DNA of 64,000 nucleotides from Thermoprotei archaeon. GTDB taxonomy: Archaea; Thermoproteota; Thermoprotei; Thermofilales; B15-G2. Shown piece after piece: positions 32,089 to 40,652 of this stretch. Within the stretch, counting starts at the first letter, position 1, and every line of letters starts with the position of its first letter. Made by a program: the position numbers and the translations under genes. The notes under the pieces are model-generated. The model saw only the letters and a list, made by a program, of their open reading frames with translations. It was not told the origin of the DNA and did not search any database. The stretch covers positions 5,466 to 69,465 of the forward strand of contig QMRV01000006.1 of assembly GCA_003649445.1 (NCBI GenBank), in the 5' to 3' direction.

Positions 32089-33801
32089 ATGATAGCTGTA
32101 ATACTGGACGGGTATACTGACGAACCTGCAGGTCTCGGAGTACCTCCCTATTTAGATGTTTACCCGAGGTATGTTGCTGGAGCAATACGGAGTCTATGTC
32201 CAGATGCTACAATAAAGTACTTTACTGTAGATCAAGCTCGAAGCAATTTTGAGCATTTTCAGAAAATTTGCTCAAAAGCCTATTTACTTATTGTTATAGC
32301 CGGAGTATGTGTACCCGGAAAGTATTTGGGAGGCGATCCGATTAAGCTCGACGAATTAATTAAGTGGAGTTCTCTACTGCCAGCTAAAATAAAGATACTA
32401 GGAGGCCCTGTAGCGAAATTTGGATATGGGGGAGAAGGCGGTAAAATAGCTATTGATCCCAAGTTCTTTGAAAACTACTATGATATAGTAGTTAAGGGAG
32501 ATGTGGAAATCGTTGTAAGAGACTTAATTCTCGAGAAATTCTCATTAGAGAAAGTGGACTCTCATGCCATAAGAACTAGTTATGACGAGATTAGGGAGTT
32601 CGCTATTAAGGGCGCGCTTATTGCAAAGCAGCATCCCTGCTTTGGTAAGAACCTTATCTGCGAAATAGAGACTTATAGAGGATGCCCTCGTTTTGTTGTA
32701 GGCGGATGCTCTTTTTGCACTACAGTTAGATACGGTAAAGTTACTTACAGGAGCGCAGAAGACATAGTTTTAGAGGTAAAGGCTCTGCATAATGTAGGAG
32801 TGAGACACTTTAGGCTAGGTAGGCAGGCAGACTTTTATACATATATGGCTAAAGATACCGGTAAAAGCGAGTTTCCCGAACCGTCGCCTGAAGCAATAGA
32901 AAGATTACTTAGAGGAATTAGGATAAATGCTCCCAAGTTAGAGACTCTACACATAGATAACGTTAATCCAGGTACTATTTACCACCATAGGGAAAAATCT
33001 ATTGAAGTGACAAAAATACTCATGAAATATCATACTCCAGGCGATGTTGCTGCTTTTGGAATAGAGAGCGCTGACCCCAGAGTAGTGAAGCTCAATAATC
33101 TCAAGGTTATGCCCGGTGAAGCATTTGAAGCTATAAAAATAATTAATGAAGTAGGAAGGGTAAGAGGATGGAATGGCTTGCCTGAAATACTGCCTGGAGT
33201 AAACTTTGTTTGTGGTCTTATAGGAGAAACTAAGGAAACTTACTACTTGAACCTAGAGTTCTTGAGAAAAGTTTTGAGAGAAGGTCTTCTACTAAGAAGA
33301 ATTAACATTAGACAAGTCTTAGCTTTTCCAGGTACTCCTATGTGGGAGATAGGTGATAGAATTATTAGAAAACACAAGAAGTACTTTAAATGGTTTAAAG
33401 AGAAAGTAAGGAGAGAGATCGATCAGCCTATGTTGACAAGGCTTGTGCCCTTAGGCACAGTATTGAAGAAAGCTTTTACTGAAAAACATTACGGTAAAGC
33501 TACTTACGCTAGGCAGCCGGGAAGCTATCCTCTTTTACTTTATTGCCCAGAAAGACTACCTCTCTATAGATACTACGATTTCGCCGTAGTGGGTTACGGA
33601 TATCGCTCAGTAACGGTTGTACCATATCCTCTTGATGTAAATAAGGCTCCTACGAGTTTACTAGAGCTTGTACCAGGCATCGGTAAAAGGAAGGCAGCTG
33701 AGATAAAGCTTAAGAGGCCATTTAGGTCTCTTGAAGAAGTAGAAAAATTGCTTGAATCAAAAGAGGCACTAAAATATTTGAGTGTAGGCAAGAGACCATG
33801 A
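32089..33801 (+). CDS. radical SAM protein with C-terminal HhH (COG1031 type)
   Basis: The 570 residues combine an N-terminal B12-binding-like alpha/beta part (1-170), a radical SAM domain and a C-terminal HhH unit (LLELVPGIGKRKAAEI). The presumed cluster motif is C-x7-C-x2-C in RGCPRFVVGGCSFC, longer than the usual C-x3-C-x2-C. The family (COG1031) is archaeal and uncharacterised; the HhH suggests a nucleic acid substrate. It overlaps the Trm5-type gene by 4 bp (ATGA), so RNA modification is a fair guess. Confidence 0.82.
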   Translation: MIAVILDGYTDEPAGLGVPPYLDVYPRYVAGAIRSLCPDATIKYFTVDQARSNFEHFQKICSKAYLLIVIAGVCVPGKYLGGDPIKLDELIKWSSLLPAKIKILGGPVAKFGYGGEGGKIAIDPKFFENYYDIVVKGDVEIVVRDLILEKFSLEKVDSHAIRTSYDEIREFAIKGALIAKQHPCFGKNLICEIETYRGCPRFVVGGCSFCTTVRYGKVTYRSAEDIVLEVKALHNVGVRHFRLGRQADFYTYMAKDTGKSEFPEPSPEAIERLLRGIRINAPKLETLHIDNVNPGTIYHHREKSIEVTKILMKYHTPGDVAAFGIESADPRVVKLNNLKVMPGEAFEAIKIINEVGRVRGWNGLPEILPGVNFVCGLIGETKETYYLNLEFLRKVLREGLLLRRINIRQVLAFPGTPMWEIGDRIIRKHKKYFKWFKEKVRREIDQPMLTRLVPLGTVLKKAFTEKHYGKATYARQPGSYPLLLYCPERLPLYRYYDFAVVGYGYRSVTVVPYPLDVNKAPTSLLELVPGIGKRKAAEIKLKRPFRSLEEVEKLLESKEALKYLSVGKRP

Positions 33802-34649
33802 GATTAAAAGATTACTTTAAAGGAAAAATCGACGAAGATTTACTGAAATATATTCCGTCAAGCTACGATATTATCGGTTCTAGACAGAAGGCAGTAGCCA
33901 TTGTTGAAATACCTCCAGAAATAGAGCACTTGAAATACGAAATCGCTGATGCTATAGTAAAAATAAATAAGCACATCAGGACCGTTCTTCGGAAAAAATC
34001 TGGCCGAAAAGGTATTTACCGTACTAGAGAATACGAGCTTCTTTTGGGAGACCCTAATACAGAAGTCTACCATAAGGAATATGGGTACATAATTAAAGTA
34101 GATCCTACTAAAGCGTACTTTTCTCCAAGAGAAAGTACCGAGCGCATGAGAATTGCTTCCCAAGTTTCTCCAGGCGAAGTAGTTATGTATATGTTTGCTG
34201 GAGTAGGGCCCTTTGGTATAGCTATTGCCAAGAAGCAGCCTTTGGTAAAGAGAATTATTGCTATTGAAATAAATCCCGACGCATTTAAGTATTTAGTTGA
34301 AAACATCAAGATAAATAAATTAGAAAAGGTTATGGAAGCTTACTTAGGAGATGTTAGAGAACTTTGCCCAAGATGGTATGGCTCGTGTGACAGAGTATTA
34401 ATGCCTTTACCTAAAGGTGCTCACACATTTTTAGATGTGGCACTTCAGTGCCTTAAAGACTCAGGAGGTATTATTCACTTTTACCACTGGTCCCATGAGA
34501 ATAGTCTCTATTCTGATGCAGAGAAAATTATTGACGAGTGGTGTAGAAAAATGGGTTACGATTATAAAATTCTATCTAGACGAATTGTTTTGCCATACGC
34601 TCCCAGAATCTACAAAATATGTATAGACTTTTTTGCTAAAAGAAATTAA
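33798..34649 (+). CDS. Trm5-type tRNA (guanine-37-N1)-methyltransferase family
   Basis: The 283 residues match the Trm5/Taw2 family: DPTKAYFSPRESTERMRIA at about 102-120, motif I MYMFAGVGPFGIAIAKK at about 132-148, AIEINPDAF as motif II, and MPLPKGAHTFLD as motif IV. Trm5 makes m1G37 in tRNA; relatives act in wyosine synthesis. The NLP-like motif IV (here MPLPKG) favours Trm5 over Taw2. It is coupled to the radical SAM/HhH gene upstream. Confidence 0.87.
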   Translation: MRLKDYFKGKIDEDLLKYIPSSYDIIGSRQKAVAIVEIPPEIEHLKYEIADAIVKINKHIRTVLRKKSGRKGIYRTREYELLLGDPNTEVYHKEYGYIIKVDPTKAYFSPRESTERMRIASQVSPGEVVMYMFAGVGPFGIAIAKKQPLVKRIIAIEINPDAFKYLVENIKINKLEKVMEAYLGDVRELCPRWYGSCDRVLMPLPKGAHTFLDVALQCLKDSGGIIHFYHWSHENSLYSDAEKIIDEWCRKMGYDYKILSRRIVLPYAPRIYKICIDFFAKRN

Positions 34650-34651
34650 TG

Positions 34652-34660
34652 CTTATATTT
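34652..34660 (+). promoter_or_regulatory. TATA box of the ferredoxin-AOR operon
   Basis: CTTATATTT lies 23-31 bp before ATG 34683, giving a leaderless transcript for the ferredoxin and the oxidoreductase behind it. Confidence 0.5.
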
Positions 34661-34682
34661 TTCGGTAAAAAATATCAAGTAG

Positions 34683-35087
34683 ATGTCGAAAATAGTTTTT
34701 AACCCAGATAAATGCTCAGGATGTCATATATGCGAAGAAGCATGCTCTTACAGCCACTTCAATGTAATTAACATATCTAAGAGCCGCATTAAGATATCTA
34801 CAAAGTTTTCGTCAAAAGGAGTAGTTCACGAAGCTAGAGTATGTCTTCAGTGTGATAATGCTCCCTGCACTAAAGTTTGCCCTACAGGCGCCTTGAGTAA
34901 AAGTGAGAAAGGATACATAGTCTTTAACGAAGAAAAGTGCACAGGATGCTTCCTTTGCGCAAAAGCATGTCCTTACGGATTAATTTTTACGCATCCTGAG
35001 CTCAAGATTCCTCTTGTCTGCGATATGTGTGGCGGAGACCCTGTATGCGTTAAATGGTGTCCTATGGGAGCTCTTGAGGTGAAATAA
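34683..35087 (+). CDS. polyferredoxin-like electron-transfer subunit of an aldehyde oxidoreductase
   Basis: The 134 residues bind several [4Fe-4S] clusters: CSGCHICEEAC, CLQCDNAPCTKVCP, CTGCFLCAKACP and CDMCGGDPVCVKWCP. This is the subunit type that accompanies some tungsten oxidoreductases and carries electrons away from the active site. Its stop overlaps the start of the oxidoreductase by one base (TAATG), so equal production is likely. No membrane or signal part. Confidence 0.88.
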   Translation: MSKIVFNPDKCSGCHICEEACSYSHFNVINISKSRIKISTKFSSKGVVHEARVCLQCDNAPCTKVCPTGALSKSEKGYIVFNEEKCTGCFLCAKACPYGLIFTHPELKIPLVCDMCGGDPVCVKWCPMGALEVK

Positions 35088-36958
35088 TGGAGTTTAAGGG
35101 AGGTTGGGTCGGTAAAATACTTAGGGTAAATCTTACCGAAGGTAAGATAAAGACACAGAACTTATCTAAAGACTTGGCTCTAAACTTTATAGGAGGAAGA
35201 GGATTTGCTATAAAGATTCTTTGGGACGAGCTTCCAAGAGGAATAGATCCTCTTTCTCCAGAAAACAAGCTGATAGTAGCTACAGGTCCTGTTACAGGAA
35301 CTCTTGTACCTAGTAGCGGCAAAATTGTCATAGCATCGAAGTCTCCCTTAACTGGCGGCTACGGCGACGGAAACATAGGCTCTCTTATCTCAGCTAAGCT
35401 CAAAATGGCCGGTTACGACGCTATAGTAATTGAAGGAGCATCTAAGACTCCCGTATATCTGCACATAACACCAGACTCTGTTGAAATAAAGAAAGCAGAT
35501 TACTTGTGGAATAAAGGTGCTATTGACGCAGATGTTGAACTTCGAAAAGAATACGGTTTTGATGTAGGAACACTAGTTATAGGTCCTGCCGGAGAGAACT
35601 TAGTTAAAATATCTACAGTAATGTCAGAGTTCGGTAGAGCGGGCGGAAGACCTGGCATGGGCGCTGTTTTTGGCTCGAAGAAATTAAAAGCAATTGTATG
35701 TGAGGGCTGGAAAGACATTCCTGTAGCAGATCTAGATACAGTAGTAAAGCTGTACAAAGAGGCAGTAGATTTTCTAAAGAAGTCTCCGGCATACGGAAAG
35801 TGGATTCGTCAAGGAACTATGATGACTATTGAGTGGAGCCAAGAAGCATCTGTTCTACCTACATACAACTTTAGTGAAGGATTTTTCGAAGGATACAGCA
35901 AAGTCGGCGGAGAAATTATGGATAAGGAATATAAAGTGCTCAGAAAAGGCTGCCTCTTCTGCCCCATGCCCTGCGGCAACGTCTGTATTGCAAGAAAAGG
36001 CAGATATGCAGGAGTATGGGGCGAGCTAGACTACGAGAACGTAGCTATGTTTAGCTCGAATCTAGGAATAGACTCTATGGACGCTGTCATTAAGATGAAC
36101 TTTATGGCTGACCAGTTAGGCTTAGAGGCTATTTCGGCTGGGTCGGCTATAGGTTTCGCCATGGAGCTTTATTCTAAAGGAATTATTTCAGCCAAAGACA
36201 CAGGAGGCCTTAAGCTTGAGTACGGAAATGTCGACGCAGCAATTAAGCTTATGGAAATGATAGCCTATAAAAAAGGATTTGGCGACCTGCTTGCAGAAGG
36301 AGTGAGAGCCGCTGCCGAGAAAATAGGCGGCAAGGCTATTGAAATAGCAATGCACGTTAAAGGACTCGAAATATCTGCCTATGACTGCCACGCAGCGCCC
36401 GGTATGGCTTTAGCCTACGGTACTTCGCCTATCGGCGCTCACCATAAAGATGCTTGGTTCATAGCCTGGGAGCTCAAAATGGGTAGAGACGTAATATCGA
36501 GAGAGAAAGTAGAGAGACTTATCGAAATGCAACGAATAAGAGGCGGTATATTCGAGACTTTTACTGTCTGCCGTCTGCCATGGATAGAACTAGGCTTAGG
36601 CTTAGACTATTACGTCAAAGCATTCAACGCTATTACGGGACTTAACTTTACTCTTGAAGATCATTATAGAGTAGCTGACAGAATATACAACTTGATAAGA
36701 GCTTTCTGGATAAGAGAATATGGCGAGTGGAGCAGAAAATACGACTATCCTCCCGAGAAGTGGTTTAAAGAACCACTAACTAAGGGTCCTTTAGCTGGAC
36801 GAAAGCTTGACAAAGAGAAATATGACCAGCTACTCTCCTACTACTATGAAGCAAGAGGCTGGGATGAAAACGGTGTGCCTAAGAAAGAGACTTTAAAGAA
36901 ACTAGGCTTAGACTACGTTATTAGTGAGTTAGAAAAAATAGGCTTAACGTTAAGGTAG
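35087..36958 (+). CDS. tungsten-dependent aldehyde:ferredoxin oxidoreductase (AOR family)
   Basis: AOR-family enzymes oxidise aldehydes to acids with a tungstopterin and a [4Fe-4S] cluster. The 623 residues include the N-terminal MEFKGGWVGKILRVNLTEGKI, the pterin-binding GEFGRAGGRPGMGAVFGSKKLKAI-like segment near 180-205 (here SEFGRAGG), the cluster cysteines in CLFCPMPCGNVC (290-301), and SPIGAHHKDAW near 455-465. A separate ferredoxin subunit precedes it, as in some WOR-type enzymes. The exact aldehyde is unknown. It ends stop-to-stop with the GAPOR gene. Confidence 0.9.
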   Translation: MEFKGGWVGKILRVNLTEGKIKTQNLSKDLALNFIGGRGFAIKILWDELPRGIDPLSPENKLIVATGPVTGTLVPSSGKIVIASKSPLTGGYGDGNIGSLISAKLKMAGYDAIVIEGASKTPVYLHITPDSVEIKKADYLWNKGAIDADVELRKEYGFDVGTLVIGPAGENLVKISTVMSEFGRAGGRPGMGAVFGSKKLKAIVCEGWKDIPVADLDTVVKLYKEAVDFLKKSPAYGKWIRQGTMMTIEWSQEASVLPTYNFSEGFFEGYSKVGGEIMDKEYKVLRKGCLFCPMPCGNVCIARKGRYAGVWGELDYENVAMFSSNLGIDSMDAVIKMNFMADQLGLEAISAGSAIGFAMELYSKGIISAKDTGGLKLEYGNVDAAIKLMEMIAYKKGFGDLLAEGVRAAAEKIGGKAIEIAMHVKGLEISAYDCHAAPGMALAYGTSPIGAHHKDAWFIAWELKMGRDVISREKVERLIEMQRIRGGIFETFTVCRLPWIELGLGLDYYVKAFNAITGLNFTLEDHYRVADRIYNLIRAFWIREYGEWSRKYDYPPEKWFKEPLTKGPLAGRKLDKEKYDQLLSYYYEARGWDENGVPKKETLKKLGLDYVISELEKIGLTLR

Positions 36959-38938
36959 TTATCTCCAAGAAGTACCTACTATTTTTTCGAATTCTTCGAG
37001 GAATTTGCTCCAGTATTCTTTTGCTGCCTCGACTTTGTTTTTCTGTACTTTCTCTAACCACTTTTTAGCTGTCTCGTTGCCTTTCTTCGCTTCATCTTCG
37101 ACGTATGTTACAAATATGTCTATTGTTCTTTCTCCTTCCCAGAAAACTGGTTTGCACCCTGCCTTGACATCATATTCTATTACTTTCTTTACTAGCTCTT
37201 TGCTGTGCTCGTATAGATTTACGTTTGTGCCTAGTGCTGTGTTGAATAGCTTGTCAGCTATCTTCTCCCACCATCCTCTGTGGAATCTGCAGAAGCCATA
37301 GTTCTCAGAGTAAAGTTCTTTGAATAACCTGTCTGCGCAGACTTTGGCGAACTCTTCTGGCTCCATAAATGGTGCGTGGTATTTTGTCATGAATGTTCCT
37401 TGGAATGGTAGTGGTACTAAGAAGGCTGGGTCCCAGTACTGGCAAGGTGTAATTGCTCCTTTCTCGCCGAAAGGTACATAGACTGCTAAGTCTTCAAACT
37501 TCTTTCCTAGCTTCTCTACTCTATCTTTGTATTTTTCAGTGAGCTTGTGTGTAGCAGGTCTGCTTCCTTCACCTATTATCTTGGCTACTTCTGTTTCAGC
37601 GAAAGCTATTTTTTCAGCTAGCTGTGCTACTAGCTCAGCGTTGTGTTTAGAGTATTCTAGTTTGAAGTTCTCTATATCGAAGTATGGTTTCCCGCTGACG
37701 CCTAGTTCTTCGGGCTGAAGTAGTCCTAGGTGTAGAGCCTCTAGTACCCATGCAACAGTGTTGCCGAACTCTATGGCGTCAAATCCCATTGCATCTACCG
37801 CGTGAACAGCAGTGTGTGCTGCGTCGAGATCAAATATTCCGCACAGAGGTCCATTTGCGCTGTAAGGCTCGTAGTCGACTTTATAGGGTCCTTCAACTTT
37901 CTTACATACTGCTACACATGGCTCGCCGCATGTCTTGAAACTCTTCTTTTCGATTATTCTCTCGTTGAACTGTTTGAGATAGTGGTTAACGATATATTCG
38001 TTGTACATTTTCATTCTGGTTTCTATATCGAGGTACATCTGCCTCCAGTTGAACATTAATGTTCTGTCTTTTAGTGTAGAGTAGTTTCCGCCGAAAGTAC
38101 CCCCTGACTTTATCTTCTCATTATAGCGGTACTTTACTGTAGCCGAAGTAACTGCTTCGCTGTACTTTTTACCTAGTGCTTGAGAGAACAGTTCGTCTAG
38201 CTTCTTTATGTCCTTAACTAGCTCTACTTTCCTCCAGTCGTAGTCTCCTCCAAAGGCAATAGCTACAACATTGTGGGCTCTGTAGAGAACAGATCCTCCT
38301 CCACCTCTTGCCATCCAATCTTCTGCTCCCTCGTCTACTTCACCGTTACGTATTACAGCTGAGAAAAGTCCGCCGTTATTCGTATTTAGGGCTGCAGGCC
38401 CTATTACAGCTATTCTGAAAGTTAAGTATTTTCCATCTTTAATGTAAAAGTCTTTTATTTTCTCTAAGACATATTCATGAAGTGCGTAAACTCCTTTTTT
38501 ATCTTTATATTCTTTGAATATTTTCATTAATTCTTCTTTGCTTATAGTCTCCCATTTAACTTCTATTCCTTTTTCTGTACCCTTTAGCGCTACTATTAGG
38601 GGCTTGTCGCTTTTACCCTCTATTGTAATGTAGTCTACTCCAAGGTATTTGAATGCATATGCCGCTCCTCCCATTGTTGATACATAGAATCCTCCTGTTA
38701 ATGGTGATCTAAAGCATCCGATGAGCCTATGAGATCCTGGTAGAACTCCCCCAGCTAATTTGCCCATTCCGAGGCACAGAACATTATGTTCATCGTAGAT
38801 ATCGTATTTGTGGCTCTCGTAAAGCTCAAGGTGGCAGTATATTCCCCAGTCAACGGGCCCTAGGATGTCTTCTCTATCTACTTTCTCTATTCTGATTTCG
38901 CGTTTACTGACATTTAAAAATGCAACTTTATTTTCCAT
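36959..38938 (-). CDS. gor: glyceraldehyde-3-phosphate:ferredoxin oxidoreductase (GAPOR)
   Basis: GAPOR oxidises glyceraldehyde-3-phosphate to 3-phosphoglycerate with ferredoxin in archaeal glycolysis, bypassing GAPDH and phosphoglycerate kinase. The 659 residues fit the length of known GAPORs, and the sequence follows that branch rather than generic AOR: GVDWGI-like start (here GPVDWGIYCHLELY), VLPGSHRLIG, STMGGAAYAFK, TCGEPCVAVCKK for the cluster, EPYSANGPLCG and a late CRFHRGW. Tungstopterin is the expected cofactor. A TATA box (CTTATAAC on the minus strand, 38962-38970) gives a leaderless start. Confidence 0.88.
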   Translation of the reverse strand: MENKVAFLNVSKREIRIEKVDREDILGPVDWGIYCHLELYESHKYDIYDEHNVLCLGMGKLAGGVLPGSHRLIGCFRSPLTGGFYVSTMGGAAYAFKYLGVDYITIEGKSDKPLIVALKGTEKGIEVKWETISKEELMKIFKEYKDKKGVYALHEYVLEKIKDFYIKDGKYLTFRIAVIGPAALNTNNGGLFSAVIRNGEVDEGAEDWMARGGGGSVLYRAHNVVAIAFGGDYDWRKVELVKDIKKLDELFSQALGKKYSEAVTSATVKYRYNEKIKSGGTFGGNYSTLKDRTLMFNWRQMYLDIETRMKMYNEYIVNHYLKQFNERIIEKKSFKTCGEPCVAVCKKVEGPYKVDYEPYSANGPLCGIFDLDAAHTAVHAVDAMGFDAIEFGNTVAWVLEALHLGLLQPEELGVSGKPYFDIENFKLEYSKHNAELVAQLAEKIAFAETEVAKIIGEGSRPATHKLTEKYKDRVEKLGKKFEDLAVYVPFGEKGAITPCQYWDPAFLVPLPFQGTFMTKYHAPFMEPEEFAKVCADRLFKELYSENYGFCRFHRGWWEKIADKLFNTALGTNVNLYEHSKELVKKVIEYDVKAGCKPVFWEGERTIDIFVTYVEDEAKKGNETAKKWLEKVQKNKVEAAKEYWSKFLEEFEKIVGTSWR

Positions 38939-38961
38939 ACAGCACTACTAACAATTGGAGA

Positions 38962-38970
38962 GTTATAAGA
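38962..38970 (-). promoter_or_regulatory. TATA box of the GAPOR gene
   Basis: The minus strand reads CTTATAAC about 26 bp before the GAPOR ATG at 38938. Confidence 0.45.
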
Positions 38971-39077
38971 CTTACTAGCTGAAATCAAGATTCTCTATAA
39001 CTATTTTCTCAGGTACTTCGACTACGTATCGTTTATTGTATAAGAAGCAGTTAAAGAAACTTATAAAATATCTAGGC

Positions 39078-40652
39078 TTAGATGAGCCCTGCCTTTTTGG
39101 CCCAAGAGACGTATCCTTTGCGGGCTAGTGTGAAGAGATTTGCTCTAGCTTTGTACTTGATGTCTCCCTGCTTATACATTTCCTTAAATGTCTTCATGTA
39201 TTCTTCTTTGTTTTTAGCTGATGTAAGTGCTTCAACTGCTTTCTCTGTCATAAATAAGTCCACGTCAGCCTTGTGGTGTTCGCCGAACTCTACTTTAATA
39301 GTATCTTTTAACTTCTCTACGTGGAATATTTTTCCGGCAATGTAGTAGTTTAGTATAGATCCCTTCTTTAATTCGCTGAATATTTCTGGGTGTACTGCAA
39401 GATATGATGCTAGTTTCTTGCTTATGTCTTCTTTTTCTTCGGCTACTTTTTCTACTTTAATTAAGTCTTTAATAAATACTACTAGATCCATGGCCTCATA
39501 GGGTTTTCTCTCAAGCTGTATTCCGTATTTAAGGTTTCTGTAGCAGAATGGACAGCAGGATAACAGAATTTCTGGCTTTATTTCATCAAAGTCTTTAAGT
39601 CTGTATTTTGCTACGTCTAATGAAAGGTCGGCATGCGAAGAGATGATAGATCCTCCACAGCATATAGTGTATTCTCTTGTTCTGAGGGGTTCTACGAACT
39701 CTACATCAGGTATAGCCTTAATGACGTTTCGTGGAGCCTCGTAGACTCCGCTGTGTCTGCCTAAGTGACAGGGGTCGTGGTAACTTACTCTAATTCTTCT
39801 TCCGGGAGACTTAAATGAAATTCTCTTTTCTTTTATAGCAGTGTCTAGGAGTTCTACTGTATGGACTACTTTTATGTCGGCTTTGTATTTCTCTATGTAG
39901 TGTTCACGGAAAACTCTGTAGCATCCCGCACAGGATGTTATAACGTATTTAGCTCCAGTCTTCTTTATTTGCTCAATGTTATGTTCTATAAAATCTTTTA
40001 CATCTTTTTCTCCTCCTATGATCATTGCCGCGAAGCCGCAGCACCACTCATCTTCTAAGAGAGTGAAGTCTATTCCGAGTTTAGATAGTATTTGAACCGT
40101 TGCTTGAGCTATTTCTGTCGTAATATGATTAGCTGTACATCCTGCGAAGTAAACATATTTCGCGTGCTCTCCTACTTTAACATTCACTTGGTCTGAGATT
40201 TCATCAAGCCATTCAAGTCTATCTTCGTGTAGCTGCTTGTACGGGTTGTAGTTCTCCTTTAGTGATTTTATTACTGTACGGTGAGTATCCATTATTAAGC
40301 CGTTTTCGTATAGGTCTTTTCTGAAAGCTTCCATTATTGATACAAAGTCTACTCCTTTACCCATTTTTGCTATACAGACTTCGCGGCAGAGTCCGCACTC
40401 GAGGCATGTGTAAATATATTCTACGAAAGATTTGTCGGGTTCTAGTCTACCTTCAACAACTGCTTGGATATTTAGTATACGTCCGCGTGCAGTGTAGGCG
40501 TCGAAACCTAGGAGCTCTCTTATAGGACATACTTTGTATATGTTTTTACCTGTAGAAGCTATTTTGACAGATTCTCTGCATTCTTGGCATCTAGCACAGC
40601 TGTAAAGCTCGTCTAAAACTTCTTTAATATATTTAAGCTTCATACACATCAC
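39078..40652 (-). CDS. Fe-S subunit of a GlcD/HdrD-type dehydrogenase (GlpC/HdrD family)
   Basis: The 524 residues carry an N-terminal cluster region (CARCQECRESV, CLECGLCREVC) and two CCG-type domains (WCCGFAAMIIGG, SCAGCYRVF; TICCGGS, SCCPFCYRNL), as in HdrD, GlpC and lactate/glycolate oxidase Fe-S subunits. The first cluster is spaced C-x2-C-x2-C with a distant CP, not the usual ferredoxin pattern. It overlaps the FAD subunit gene by 20 bp. Together they likely move electrons from an alpha-hydroxy acid to a carrier. No membrane segment. Confidence 0.85.
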   Translation of the reverse strand: MMCMKLKYIKEVLDELYSCARCQECRESVKIASTGKNIYKVCPIRELLGFDAYTARGRILNIQAVVEGRLEPDKSFVEYIYTCLECGLCREVCIAKMGKGVDFVSIMEAFRKDLYENGLIMDTHRTVIKSLKENYNPYKQLHEDRLEWLDEISDQVNVKVGEHAKYVYFAGCTANHITTEIAQATVQILSKLGIDFTLLEDEWCCGFAAMIIGGEKDVKDFIEHNIEQIKKTGAKYVITSCAGCYRVFREHYIEKYKADIKVVHTVELLDTAIKEKRISFKSPGRRIRVSYHDPCHLGRHSGVYEAPRNVIKAIPDVEFVEPLRTREYTICCGGSIISSHADLSLDVAKYRLKDFDEIKPEILLSCCPFCYRNLKYGIQLERKPYEAMDLVVFIKDLIKVEKVAEEKEDISKKLASYLAVHPEIFSELKKGSILNYYIAGKIFHVEKLKDTIKVEFGEHHKADVDLFMTEKAVEALTSAKNKEEYMKTFKEMYKQGDIKYKARANLFTLARKGYVSWAKKAGLI

